Part shown: positions 12,101 to 19,723 of the stretch, piece by piece
Numbering within the stretch: position 1 is the first letter of the stretch
How the letters are laid out: every line of letters begins with the position of its first letter
From: Ahaetulla prasina
Lineage: Eukaryota; Chordata; Lepidosauria; Squamata; Colubridae
Direction: 5' to 3'
DNA: 64,000 nucleotides
Assembly: GCF_028640845.1 (NCBI RefSeq)
Contig: NC_080540.1
Coordinates: 156,448,438-156,512,437 of the forward strand
Notes under the pieces: generated by a model
Databases searched by the model: none
Told to the model about the DNA's origin: nothing
What the model saw: only the letters and a program-made list of their open reading frames with translations
Program-made: the position numbers and the translations under genes

Positions 12101-15100
12101 CCCATATCCCATGTTATTATAGAATGCATCCCATAATTGTGAAGGGCCATTTTCGTTCAATAGATAGAAGTACTGAATATGGCACAGGACCAGACTACCT
12201 AATGTATCGCCTTTCCCTGAGGACATCTATCCATCTACCAGGTCAAATAGTATGGGCACACTCCATTGGTTCCTTCCTCCAAATATTGTCATCTAATGGG
12301 AACTAGGAAGCATGACTTTTCCATGGCAACCCTTGCCCTATGGAACATCCTGCCACCTGAAGTTTGGCAGGCCTCCACCTTTTAATCTTTTATAATGTCC
12401 TAAAGACCTGGATTTCCCTCCAGGCTTTGGGAGAAGATTAGATGATAGCACATTAACACAGATTGGTGCCAGATTTTTAAAAAATGTTTTCTGTTTTAAC
12501 TGGTTTTATAGCTTTAAAAATCATTTTATATGTTTTTTAATCTTTGATTGGGAGCCACCCACCCAGAGTTGGCTGAAAGATGGGTGACCATATAAATGTT
12601 TTAAATAAAACAAGATGACTAGAGAGTGGGGCAGGCAGCATCTGTTGAAGGGCCTAGTCCAGAATCTCTAAAATGATCAATTGCCATCCAGTACAATCGA
12701 GGGAGAATATTGTGCTTCATCAGCAAAATGGCATGAATCTGACCTGTGTCTTTGCTCAGTCTCTCTAGGTCCTAATGGATTGATAGGTGGGTCAAAGGTC
12801 TAACATGTTTCCCTGAAACCTCAGTGCCTTTATTTCTCAAATGGAATCAGATTCGGAAACAAGCCAAACTGCTGTTCCAAACCTATGCTCCTCTATTCTT
12901 GGAGATAGCTCTAGAGCAGGGGTGTCAAACTCGATTCCATTGAGGGCCACATCAGGGTTGTGTTTGACCTTGGGGGTGGGCAGCTCAATGTCACTTGTGT
13001 TGGGGGCACCTGTGGTGGTCTGAGTGCTCGGCCAGTGAAAATGGGCTCCTGAGCTCCATTTTTGGCTGCAACGGCCTCCTGCAACCCTCTGCCAGCGAAA
13101 ACATGTTGGGAGGGCCACATGTTGGGAGGGCCACATGTTGGGAGAGGCACTGTGGGCCGGTACTTTGATGTTTCCCCTGTGGGCCAGATCTAAGCATCCC
13201 ATGAGCCAGATCTGACCCCCGGGCCTTGAGTTTGACACCCTTGCTCTAGACAATGTGCATTGTTTGGCATGTTCTCCGTTTCCTAGGCTCTCAGTCACAC
13301 GTTCTAAGACCTTAAGACGTCATGTCAAAGAGGCAAGTTAAACCGCTTTTTTCTTCTTCTTTTAATATGGTCTAAACTTTTCAGGTGCTGAATTGCAGAG
13401 TTTGAGAGTGCCAGAAGAGGACACTGGAAATGTATACGGCGAAATCCAGGACTGCTCCATTCAAATTCACAACTCGGAAGATCACAGGACAAGCCTGGAA
13501 AAGCAAACAGAAGAGATACATCACCATGGTCATTCCCACAGCCCAGCTGGGACTCTCAAGGCTGGGATAGCTGACATCGCTTGGATGGTTATCCTTGGGG
13601 ATGGGGTACACAATTTCACAGATGGATTGGCAATAGGTCAGTGGTTTCTAAGCACGCCTTGCTCCCATCCTGTGACAGAAAAGCAAAATATCTCCTTCTC
13701 GCAGAACCTTTTCTCAGGAGTTTAAGGTGGCAAACATCTTCCTGCTTTTCCTCTCCCCCCACAACCCTGAGGGAGGCCGGGGTGAGAGGAAGTGACCATC
13801 CCACAGTCGCCAGGGAACTTCTATGGCTGAGGGTGGATTAGAACCCGGAACGTCTCCCTCCTAGCCCAACACTGCTACACCACATAGGTTCTTTTAGGCT
13901 TACATGCCTTGCTATGCTGTTCTTCTTCTCTAGGGGCTGCCTTCTCGAATGGACTCTCCAGCGGCTTAAGCACTACGTTGGCAGTCCTCTGCCACGAACT
14001 ACCCCATGAACTGGGTGAGTGAACAAGGGGATAATCCTGCTTCAGGACTACCTGATCTTTTTGCCTGGTGCCCAAAGCACCAGGAAAGCAAAAGTAGTCA
14101 TACCTGCCACGACAGGTTCATGCCTAGACATTGGCTGGCTTCCAGAGGGGTTGAGGTAGCCTTAACTTTTTCTCTCTTTGGCAGGAGATTGTGCTGTCCT
14201 AATCCGGGCGGGCATGCCACTCCGATGGGTGCTGTTGTTTAACCTGCTGTCTGCTTTCCTGGCTTATTGGGGCATGGTGTTAGGGACAGTTGTCAGTCAG
14301 AACACTTCCCAAGTCACTCCTTGGATCTTTGCCACCACAGCTGGTGTTTTTCTCTACGTAGCTCTGGTTGATATGGTAAGGACTATGTTTCATGTCTCTC
14401 TGTATGGTACAAGCCTTAATTTATTTATTACTACCTGACCTTGAGTGGTGCAGTGGTGGGTTTCAAATTTTTTTACTACCAGTTCTGTGTGTGTGGCTTG
14501 GTGGGTGTGGCATGGCTTGGTGGGTGTGGCAGGGGACGGATACTGTAAAATCTCCATTCCCTCCCCAATCCAGGGGAAGGTTACTGCAAAATCCCCATTT
14601 CCTCCCGATCAGCTGGGACTCGGGAGGCAGAGAATAGATGGGGGCAGAGCCAGTCAGAATTTTTACTACCGGTTCTCTGAACTACTCAAAATTTCCACTA
14701 CCGGTTCTCCAGAACTGGTCAGAACCTGCCGAAACCCACCTCCGTGGTGGCATATGCGGGAGTCTTCCCTAATTTTATCTTGATGGTAGCAATGAAAGAG
14801 TGGCTGACACCAGAGGGCCTAAGGTCACCCACTGAACTGTGTAGGCACCTGGAGCCTTGAACCAGGCCTCTCTTCTCCAAGTCCAATCATCACACTGTCA
14901 CTCGGGAGACCACAGAATGTTAAATGTTCCTTCTTACTTATTCCTTCCTTCCTCACCCTTCTTTATGGAAAGCACAAAGCGGTTTTTTTAATCTAACAAT
15001 CTTGTAGTTAAATTGGGAGAGAGACAATGATGTCCAAATTGCAGGGGTATTAAAATGTGTTTTTTTTTTAAATCTAAAGCTTTAACCTCAAACAAGCAAT

Positions 15101-15952
15101 GGGAAGGGATTATGCAAAATTTGAGGATTATTTTTTTTTTGAACCTTGGTATATCTGGCCCTGATTCTTGCCTAGTTCCATCTGCTGTAGCTTTTCAACA
15201 TCCAAGGGAGGTTCAAGTGGAAATATGAGGTCAAGTTTACCTTTCTGAATTCAGCATCTTGTCTCTTGAGATTTTAAACCATTTATTTGGAATATTAAAA
15301 TTTCTTCCCCGTGGTGAAAACCATTTTTTTTTACTACCGGTTCTGTAGGGATGGCTTGGTGGGTGTGGTGTGGCTTGGTGGGCGTGGCAGGAGGATACTG
15401 CAAAATCTCCATTCGCTCCCCACTCCTGGGAGAAGGATATTGCAAAATCTCCATTCCCACCCCACTCTGGGGCCAGCCAGAGGTGATATTTGCCGGTTCT
15501 CCGAACTACTTAAAATTTCCACTACCGGTTCTCCAGAACCTGTTAGAACCTGCTGGATTTCACCCCTGATACATTTGCTGTTGCTGACTTCTTACAGGCA
15601 AAGATCCTGTCAATTAGTTTGTACTAGACCAGGGGTCTGCAAACTTGGCTCTTTTAAGACTTGTGGACTTCAACTCCCAGATTTCCTCAGCCAGCTTGCG
15701 GAGTTGAAGTCCACAGGTCTTAAAAGAGCCAAGTTTGCAGACCCCTGGTCTAGACTATGAATGCTGCCAAGGTGATAACAGCTGGTTGTTTTTCTCTAGC
15801 TACCCGAACTGTTGCAGCGGCATTCTACCAGCAGGAAAAAAAGATCCTTCAGACACTTCATTCTTCAGAACTTGGGCTTTCTCAGTGGAGGTGGCCTTAT
15901 GCTCTGCATTGCTCTCTTTGAAGAACATATCAGTGTCCGCATGAATGAGTAG
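1..15952 (+). CDS. SLC39A5: SLC39A5 (zinc transporter ZIP5), 3' ten coding exons, 5' end outside window
   Basis: Join 1..135, 1837..2059, 3293..3467, 6095..6264, 6766..6903, 7936..8011, 13385..13636, 13934..14014, 14185..14375, 15800..15952; 530 residues plus stop (numbered from the first whole codon at base 2). ZIP5 is a LIV-1 family zinc importer, known at the basolateral membrane of gut and pancreatic cells. Seen here: a His-rich extracellular part, the PAL motif (residues 148-150) between Cys147 and Cys159, about eight hydrophobic segments, a cytosolic His cluster (351-357), HNFTDG (381-386) in helix 4 and CHELPHELG (409-417) in helix 5. The first His of HELPHE is retained, as in the zinc-selective members and unlike ZIP8/ZIP14. 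All phases join, with no stop or frameshift. Identity rests on resemblance to mammalian ZIP5 around the PAL motif and on ANKRD52 as neighbour. ZIP4 is the closest alternative. Confidence 0.92.
263..530 (+). mobile_element. hAT-type MITE, family A (CAGnGGTG termini)
   Basis: Starts CAGTGGTGAAATT and contains the family hallmarks ACTACCGGTTCTGTGGG and TGCAAAATC. The ends are inverted. The flanking octamers (255-262 and 531-538) match at 6 of 8, a decayed target duplication. Related copies are at 2643, 3678, 5484, 14451 and 15309. Confidence 0.75.
1238..1463. mobile_element. Degraded MITE of the GTAGTCCTC family
   Basis: Begins AGGTAGTCCTCATTTAGCAA and ends TAAGCGAGGACC, inverted ends like those of the TA-flanked family at 53720 and 49434. 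The internal part is diverged. Confidence 0.5.
1837..2059 (+). CDS. SLC39A5: SLC39A5 exon, variable extracellular region
   Basis: Acceptor TCCTTCAG at 1829-1836; donor GTAAGA from 2060. It completes Arg45 and encodes residues 46-119, a low-complexity Pro/Glu/Lys/His-containing stretch that ends in the segment [13 protein letters not shown]. That segment matches the part of ZIP5 just before the PAL-containing subdomain. Phase 2 in, phase 0 out. Confidence 0.88.
2164..2302. mobile_element. Palindromic MITE, family B
   Basis: Perfect-looking inverted termini CAGGGGTCTCCAAACTTGG and their complement, with nearly the whole element folding on itself around a CCCAGAATTC core. Related copies at 15631, 18719, 23253, 30825 and a minimal one near 39310. 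The flanking octamers here do not match. Confidence 0.8.
2643..2942 (+). mobile_element. hAT-type MITE, family A, with exact 8-bp target duplication
   Basis: 300-bp element from CAGTGGTGGGTTTCA to TGAAACCCACCTCTG. The octamer ATATAGTC occurs exactly on both sides (2635-2642 and 2943-2950). An 8-bp duplication with CAG...CTG ends is diagnostic of hAT transposition. It lies in the intron between SLC39A5 exons 2059 and 3293, 343 bases before the next exon. Confidence 0.93.
3293..3467 (+). CDS. SLC39A5: SLC39A5 exon with PAL motif
   Basis: Acceptor CTCTCTCCAG; donor GTAAGC from 3468. It encodes residues 120-177 and the first base of Gly178. [13 protein letters not shown] (147-159) is the PAL-motif core of the ZIP4/ZIP5-type extracellular domain, with the two Cys expected to pair. 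NVS at 122-124 is a possible N-glycosylation site. Among the best-conserved parts of the gene. Confidence 0.94.
3678..3974 (+). mobile_element. hAT-type MITE, family A, inserted in a MITE
   Basis: CAGGGGTGAAAT...ATTTCACCCCTG termini. The flanking octamers CTTATGAG (3670-3677) and CTTATGAC (3975-3982) match at 7 of 8. The host MITE reads continuously across it. Confidence 0.87.
4164..4765 (-). mobile_element. Solo LTR with 5-bp target duplication
   Basis: 602 bp, beginning TGTTGTGAC and ending GTGACAACA (TG...CA with short inverted ends), flanked by exact GTCAC repeats (4159-4163 and 4766-4770). No internal gag/pol sequence is present, so this is the remnant of LTR recombination. On the - strand a CTTAAAAG box precedes an AATAAA, which suggests - orientation. 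The class (gypsy-like or retrovirus-like) cannot be told from the LTR alone. Confidence 0.85.
4903..5483. other. Intron sequence, nothing recognised
   Basis: SLC39A5 intron stretch between mobile elements. AT-rich, with a T-run near 5390. No supported feature. Confidence 0.6.
5484..5711 (+). mobile_element. hAT-type MITE, family A, worn copy
   Basis: Contains ACTACCAGTTCTGTGGGCG and ends GGATTTCACCCCTG. The 5' end is degenerate and no target duplication is visible. Confidence 0.7.
6095..6264 (+). CDS. SLC39A5: SLC39A5 exon, transmembrane helices 1-2
   Basis: Acceptor TTTCCACAG; donor GTATGT from 6265. It encodes residues 178-234: a hydrophobic helix (about 182-200), a short loop with SRE, and a second helix containing [27 protein letters not shown] is a LIV-1 family signature in helix 2. 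Confidence 0.93.
6766..6903 (+). CDS. SLC39A5: SLC39A5 exon, helix 3
   Basis: Acceptor TTTTTATTCAG; donor GTAAGA from 6904. It encodes residues 235-280: a polar loop, the helix with [15 protein letters not shown] and a basic tail (RARR) that begins the long cytosolic loop between helices 3 and 4. Phase 0 on both sides. Confidence 0.92.
7011..7648. mobile_element. Composite hAT-derived repeat
   Basis: Ends GGGGTCAGCAACCCGCAG and GGTTGCTGACCGCTG are inverted. The interior contains pieces of a second family (TGGTTGGGGACC-like near 7278, as in the element at 41877). It lies in the intron between exons 6903 and 7936. No clean target duplication. Confidence 0.6.
7693..7806 (+). repeat. Intronic direct repeat, copy 1
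   Basis: About 113 bp that recur at 12600-12699 with few mismatches. This copy has 16 extra bases (around 7726-7741). A shorter repeat (CTGAACTATGGCCATGTT) occurs on both sides of copy 1, near 7672 and 7825, so the locus has been rearranged more than once. Confidence 0.85.
7936..8011 (+). CDS. SLC39A5: SLC39A5 exon, basic cytosolic loop
   Basis: 76-bp exon after acceptor TTTTTCTGGATAG, with donor GTGAGT from 8012. It encodes residues 281-305 and the first base of Ser306: a charged, poorly conserved stretch starting KRAARKQ. The basic start fits the Arg/Lys cluster at the same place in mammalian ZIP5. It is supported by phase and a good donor. It is the least conserved exon and so less certain than the others. 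Confidence 0.78.
8267..8401. mobile_element. TA-flanked MITE, CCCCGAAAATAAGAC family
   Basis: TIR-like ends CGCTGTTTCCCCCAAAATAAGA and TCTTATTTTCGGGAAAACACAG-type complement, with TA on both sides (8265-8266 and 8402-8403). A longer relative is at 54478-54735. Confidence 0.75.
8620..11962 (+). mobile_element. Nearly full-length L2/CR1-superfamily LINE
   Basis: About 3.3 kb, same strand as SLC39A5. A G-rich leader (about 8620-8790) is followed by an apurinic endonuclease domain and a reverse transcriptase. The 3' end is a CCGCCCTGAGTCCTTCGGG hairpin-like stretch and an (AATAAA)n-type tail to 11962. YADDTQLY and [12 protein letters not shown] are typical of the L2 clade. CR1 is the alternative. 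The 5' border is approximate, and no target duplication could be assigned. Confidence 0.88.
8789..11775 (+). pseudogene. LINE endonuclease-reverse transcriptase ORF, broken
   Basis: Endonuclease motifs in order: NARSVVNK (near 8972), [21 protein letters not shown] and SDHFLL (near 9572). Reverse transcriptase motifs: [48 protein letters not shown] and YADDTQLY (10921-10944). Breaks: one frameshift between about 9640 and 9672, and in-frame TGA codons at 10318-10320 and 11569-11571. Downstream of the second TGA the same frame continues to TAA at 11773-11775 with the usual [13 protein letters not shown] C-terminus. So few breaks suggest a rather recent insertion. Confidence 0.87.
11963..12180. 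other. Intron sequence after the LINE tail
   Basis: AT-rich SLC39A5 intron, nothing recognised. Confidence 0.5.
12181..12610 (+). mobile_element. Old LINE 3' fragment (L2/CR1-like)
   Basis: Contains the diverged counterpart of the LINE C-terminal region (ATGGAACATCCTGCCACCTG) and a tail reading GGGAGCCACCCACCCAGAGTTGG then ATATAAATGTTTTAAATAAA. It is clearly more decayed than the element at 8620-11962. Confidence 0.62.
12600..12699 (+). repeat. Intronic direct repeat, copy 2
   Basis: Matches 7693-7806 apart from a 16-base gap and scattered substitutions. The two copies bracket exon 7936-8011 and the LINE. Confidence 0.85.
12917..13243. mobile_element. hAT-type element with CAGGGGTGTCAAACTCG termini
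   Basis: Inverted ends CAGGGGTGTCAAACTCG and GAGTTTGACACCCTTG. The flanking octamers CTCTAGAG (12909-12916) and CTCTAGAC (13244-13251) match at 7 of 8 and centre on TCTAGA, the usual hAT target. An internal unit ACATGTTGGGAGGGCC is repeated about three times near 13101-13145. Confidence 0.9.
13385..13636 (+). CDS. SLC39A5: SLC39A5 exon, His-rich loop and helix 4
   Basis: Acceptor AACTTTTCAG; donor GTCAGT from 13637. Residues 306-389 plus one base. The cytosolic loop carries the cluster HHHGHSH (351-357), commonly taken as a zinc-sensing or binding site in ZIPs. Next comes helix 4 with the metal-binding motif [10 protein letters not shown]: His381, Asn382 and Asp385 are the expected ligands. 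Confidence 0.95.
13934..14014 (+). CDS. SLC39A5: SLC39A5 exon, helix 5 with HELPHELG
   Basis: 81-bp exon after acceptor TTCTCTAG; donor GTGAGT from 14015. Residues 390-416 plus one base. It ends in CHELPHELG, the LIV-1 signature and intramembrane metal site (His410, Glu411, His414, Glu415). Pro413 is also retained. Confidence 0.95.
14185..14375 (+). CDS. SLC39A5: SLC39A5 exon, helices 6-7
   Basis: Acceptor CTCTTTGGCAG; donor GTAAGG from 14376. Residues 417-480, starting with the Gly-Asp that closes the HELPHELGD motif and covering two hydrophobic segments. It ends in [13 protein letters not shown], near-invariant in LIV-1 proteins. Confidence 0.94.
14451..14744 (+). mobile_element. hAT-type MITE, family A
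   Basis: CAGTGGTGGGTTTCA...CGAAACCCACCTCCG termini, close to the copy at 2643. It begins 75 bases after the donor of exon 14185-14375. No exact target duplication. Confidence 0.82.
14745..15308. other. Intron sequence, nothing recognised
   Basis: Last SLC39A5 intron between two MITEs. It contains T-runs near 15060 and 15130. Confidence 0.6.
15309..15568 (+). mobile_element. hAT-type MITE, family A
   Basis: Contains ACTACCGGTTCTGTAGGG and ends GGATTTCACCCCTG. The flanks do not match, so the insertion is old or deleted at an end. Confidence 0.75.
15631..15747. mobile_element. Palindromic MITE, family B, beside the last exon
   Basis: CAGGGGTCTGCAAACTTGGC and its complement at the ends. The flanking octamers TACTAGAC and GTCTAGAC match at 6 of 8. 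It stops 52 bases before the terminal exon. Confidence 0.85.
15800..15952 (+). CDS. SLC39A5: SLC39A5 terminal coding exon, helix 8 and stop
   Basis: Acceptor TTTTTCTCTAG at 15789-15799. It encodes residues 481-530 and stop TAG at 15950-15952. It opens with LPELL, passes a basic stretch (SRKKRS) and ends with helix 8 ([19 protein letters not shown]) and a short tail. A palindromic MITE ends only about 50 bases upstream of the acceptor. Confidence 0.94.
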   Translation, partial: LPELLQRHSTSRKKRSFRHFILQNLGFLSGGGLMLCIALFEEHISVRMNE

Positions 15953-16190
15953 GACATTTCAAAAGGAGTTCCAAGCTGCAAGGCGAAATGCACTCCTGGC
16001 TCTGTTGTCAGTTATGACTGTTTCTCCCTATAGCTGAAAAGGCAGCTGTAAAATCCTTTACTGTAATTGGGTAATCCAAGGAAGTTGGAGAAAACTAAAG
16101 AAAGTTTGGAAGAGTGAAAAACTCTTTTGCCAACTGCCCCAAACCTGTGTTAATGGGCATGGTGCCAATAAAACTTTGTGCCATGAAAAT
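15953..16190 (+). other. SLC39A5: SLC39A5 3' UTR
   Basis: Sequence from the stop codon to about 20 bases past the AATAAA at 16167. No repeat was recognised. The cleavage point is inferred, not seen. A second AATAAA at 16727-16732 could give a longer form. Confidence 0.6.
16167..16172 (+). terminator. Polyadenylation signal of SLC39A5
   Basis: Canonical AATAAA 215 bases after the stop codon, followed by a T/G-containing stretch. It is the first AATAAA after the stop on the gene's strand. Confidence 0.65.
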
Positions 16191-17145
16191 GTATGTCTGA
16201 TTCAGCCTGCCTGACATTATAAACTAAAGCAGGTTGCCACTAAAATTAGCATGTTGAAAACCCATTATACTTTGTTAAATGGAAGAGGGGGCAAGTTGTC
16301 TTAAGAGAGAGTGGACTTAATTTAAATGTATTGTTTTAACGCAAAGTGAAATTATTTAAGAAAGTGTACCTATTCTAGGTAACCCGTTGGTTCTAGTACG
16401 GTACCAGGTACTCATGGTTCCTGCTGCATTTTGGTTAAATAATGGTTTCAAAAGCAGCAGTTATCCCAGGTTAGAAATTTGGGTCTTCAAAGCCACAAAC
16501 ACCTCAGTTAAACCTGAGGCAACATCCAAGAGGAGCTTGAGATTTGATTTTCTGTGATGGGAAGAGAGGATTCCTGTAGGTGTGTGCATGGTACAAATAT
16601 AGAACAGAAAAGCTAGATAAGGGCTACCTTTTTCCAGCTACAAGAGGCAGAAACAGGAAGACGCTCAGACGCCAGCCCTGCATTAATGTCTCCTCTGAAG
16701 GAATCTAAGAAAGTCCTAGAACAAGCAATAAAAAGCACTTGCTAAAAGGGGAGATGAAATTTGTCTTTAAATTTTATTTTTTCAGCAGCATTCATTGACA
16801 CTACCAATAAGAATATCTGAAAAATGTCCCTGCTACGGACACTTCATATGCTGCGCAAGGTTGCTGGAGGCAATGGGGCAGAATTTCAATCTCTTAAATC
16901 AGGAAACTTCCAAAGTCTCCAGCACAAATTGTAAAGAACAAGATTTCCAAGATGTCAAGGAAGGGCCCAGTAGTGTTGGAATAAACAACTGCAAAAGGCA
17001 GGAAGATAATACATGGGTAAAAGCAGCTGAGATACAAGGGGAGGACTGTCCAAGTGGCCTATTTTAGAGAGGGGGACCTTTTCTGATAGCCACAGCCAGA
17101 ACATTCTTAATGGTCTTCGGTTTGGGAGGACATCATATTCTAAAG
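16191..17145. other. Intergenic sequence 3' of SLC39A5
   Basis: No supported gene. The 90-codon ORF at 16795-17067 has no recognisable domain or splice context. A second AATAAA lies at 16727-16732. Confidence 0.6.
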
Positions 17146-17392
17146 CAGAGGTGGGGAAAGCTGGCCCTTTGATGACTTTTTTATTTATTTATTTGCATTT
17201 ATATCCCACCCTTCTCCGAAGACTCAGGGCAGCTTACACTATGTTAGCAATAGTCTTCATCCATTTGCATATTATATACAAAGTCAACTTGCGGATTTCA
17301 ACTCCCAGAATTCTGGGAGTTGCATGATTGGGTCAGGAATTCTGGGAGCTGGAGTCCACAAGTCTTAAGAGGGCCAGTGTTCCCCACCCTTG
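17146..17392. mobile_element. MITE with an inserted SINE/LINE 3' tail
   Basis: Outer ends CAGAGGTGGGGAAAGCTGGCC and GGGCCAGTGTTCCCCACCC are inverted. Between them, about 17180-17284 reads, on the - strand, as the tail CTGCCCTGAGTCTTCGG...GGGATATAAATG shared with the SINEs at 37275 and 61864. Confidence 0.68.
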
Positions 17393-18718
17393 TAAATCTA
17401 AAGAGAAAGGCTCTGGAGTTATACCCAGGATACCGAAACAGGCAATGATCCCTCAGTATTTGTGCAGGATTGCTTTCTGTGCTGGTTGTCTTTGTTTCTG
17501 GGAATCCATAACTGGTGTGGAAATAGGCAATTGTTACAAACACACTCTGGTCAAACTCCCCCTGCTTACTTTCTGGTGACTTTTGGGGGTGTGTGGTGGT
17601 GAGAAACTGAGCTGCCATCAACTTCAGCTTTACTGACCATTTGAATTCCAAGTAGGTTGTTTCTAGCATGGCAGTGGCAGTAGCCACATTAGACTGTCAT
17701 ATAATTTTCTCATGCGTTTGTTCTATCGCTGTTTTAAGTTAGAGTAGTTCGCTGGTATATTACATTCTGAGATATGGTATCACTTGAGTTGAATTCATTT
17801 CTCAAGTAGCAAAAATACTCCAATCCCTCCCCCGTTTCATCCTATTCAAGTTTCTCTTAGCACAAAGGAACTGTTACTTTTTACCTAGAAGTAAACCACA
17901 CTGAATAGGCATGTACCTCTATAGAAATATCTTGAATTCATGCAGTCAAAACCAAGCTCCTGCATAGGAATGGTTTTTTAAAATATTTCTGCACCTCAAG
18001 GGTGATTAAATAGAATTGCCCTGTCTGGGCTACAAGCCAAAATGGTATAAAAGGATATTGATTGGGGGGGGGGGGATTGTTTTACAGATTGTAAAATTAT
18101 CTGTGGTTTGAAAATGTATTTTTGACTCAGATTATGAAATTACAGTCACATCATCAAGAATTCTCACCTGTTATCTCTTGTATTTTTACCTACATTGTAT
18201 CTGGAGACGCAAAAAAAGCAAGGCAAATAGAAGCAACAGCATTTTAATCAACATAATTGATTCAAAGCCACAATATGAATAACAGGACCTGGTCGCAGCA
18301 TACATTGTAGAAAATAGATCAAGTCTGAATGCTTTGTTTTTTTTTTAATTTTAGTTTTAAGTTCCTGTTAACCCTTTTTCCCCAACCTCCCCGCCCCCCC
18401 AAGGTAATGCAGTAATTTTGAAAATGCATATATATCATCTGAGACAAAAAAAAAAAAAGTTAACCATTCACTGAATTCATGTAAAGGGCTTATACAAGGT
18501 GGCTTCCACACTGTGCGCAAGACTGAGATGTGTAGAAAGGGGGATGGATGGCTTGTGATACCTCACTGCATTGTTATTCAATATGATTTTACATAAGATC
18601 TCTTTAACATGTTTTCATTTCATGGAACAACCAGGCTGGGGTCAGGGTGGGAAGAAAAGGAAGAATAGTTGATGGTTGGTTTGATAGACCTGCCTTATCT
18701 AAGAATAAAACTCTTGAG
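17393..18718. other. Intergenic sequence
   Basis: No gene recognised. It contains a G-run near 18065 and A/T-runs near 18330 and 18450. On the - strand ATTAAA lies near 18242, a possible distal polyadenylation signal for ANKRD52 (inference). Confidence 0.5.
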
Positions 18719-18814
18719 CAGAGGTCTTCAAACTTGGCAGCTTTAAGACTTGTGGACTTCAATTCTGGGAGTTGAAGTCCACAAGTTTAAAGCTGCCAAG
18801 TTTGAAGACCTCTG
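18719..18814. mobile_element. Palindromic MITE, family B, exact 8-bp target duplication
   Basis: 96-bp hairpin with ends CAGAGGTCTTCAAACTTGGC and its complement, flanked by exact CTCTTGAG (18711-18718 and 18815-18822). This places family B in the hAT superfamily. Confidence 0.93.
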
Positions 18815-19049
18815 CTCTTGAGGGAAACATAATTACTTTGTAAAAAAAAATATCCTTGAAGGGACTGCTTCCAGTGGAAAAAACGAGGGCAAGGAGATCT
18901 ATAAGAAAGGGAGATTGCCAATCAATCTCAAAAGAGCAACACTCTGACTGCGTATCAGGAACTTCCTTTGCATTGGGCTTAAAAGCAGACTTTGGGGAAT
19001 GTGAACTGACCTTGGCAACTCCTGCCCTGTAACCAAACAACCCCCTTCT

Positions 19050-19077
<28 letters not shown>
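19050..19077. repeat. (AT)n microsatellite
   Basis: About 13 AT units at the outer end of the inverted pair that follows. Confidence 0.9.
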
Positions 19078-19080
<3 letters not shown>

Positions 19081-19081
<1 letters not shown>

Positions 19082-19300
19082 TTCGTAGGTTTTCACGGGT
19101 ATATGTATGCAGCTTTTGGTATGTTCGGGTCTTTTCCCGTGTAAGATTGGAAGTATTTAGGCAACGTTTCGATGAGATCTCACTCATCATCTTCAGGCTT
19201 TGGTCACATAAGAACAAAGCCAAAGCCTGAAGATGATGAGTGAGATCTCATCGAAACGTTGCCAATCTTACACGGGAAAAGACCCGAACATACAAAAACC
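19081..19300. mobile_element. Inverted pair of a retroelement 3' end, possibly Penelope-like
   Basis: The left arm (about 19121-19201) and right arm (19213-19293) are complementary except for 11 bases missing from the right. Reading outward, each contains TGATGAG, then CGAAAC 11 bases later, then an ACACGGGAAAAGACCCGAAC stretch, and is followed by (AT)n. An outward AT tail on each arm looks like two 5'-truncated insertions head to head. The family name is inference. Confidence 0.6.
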
Positions 19301-19302
19301 TG

Positions 19303-19321
19303 CATATATATATATATATAT
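19303..19321. repeat. (AT)n microsatellite
   Basis: Tail of the right arm of the inverted pair. Confidence 0.85.
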
Positions 19322-19682
19322 TTGTGCTTTAAACCAGTGTTTGAAGGAAGATCATGTGTCTGCAAGTAAGAAGGCAAGCCTGTGAGCTGATTTGAATGCT
19401 TATTTTTTTAATAATCTCTTCTAAACATTGGTCCAAGCTTTCCAAAACTACCAAGATAAGGGGGCAAAGTTAAACTTCCACACAATCATTATGGTTCCAA
19501 AGGTACAAGCAATGGAGAAGGGCGATGCTTCACAGGCAGCACTTCCATTCTTGTTCCACTAACCCATCATTCATCCCCAAACCCAAAATATTACCATTCG
19601 AACAATACTCCCATCTTCACTCACCTATTACAACATATACACACACTCATACGTACATACGTATGCGCGCCTGCACATACAC

Positions 19683-19723
19683 AAACACACACACACACCT
19701 ACACACACACACACACACACACA
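19683..19723. repeat. (CA)n microsatellite
   Basis: Two CA runs interrupted by CT. The ORF reading through it is an artefact. Confidence 0.9.

Noticed and set aside
17298..17687. 129-codon ORF on the - strand
   Set aside because: Starts in a MITE and anonymous sequence; no domain, no splice context.
18759..19223. 154-codon ORF on the - strand
   Set aside because: Runs through a MITE, an (AT)n repeat and the inverted retroelement pair.
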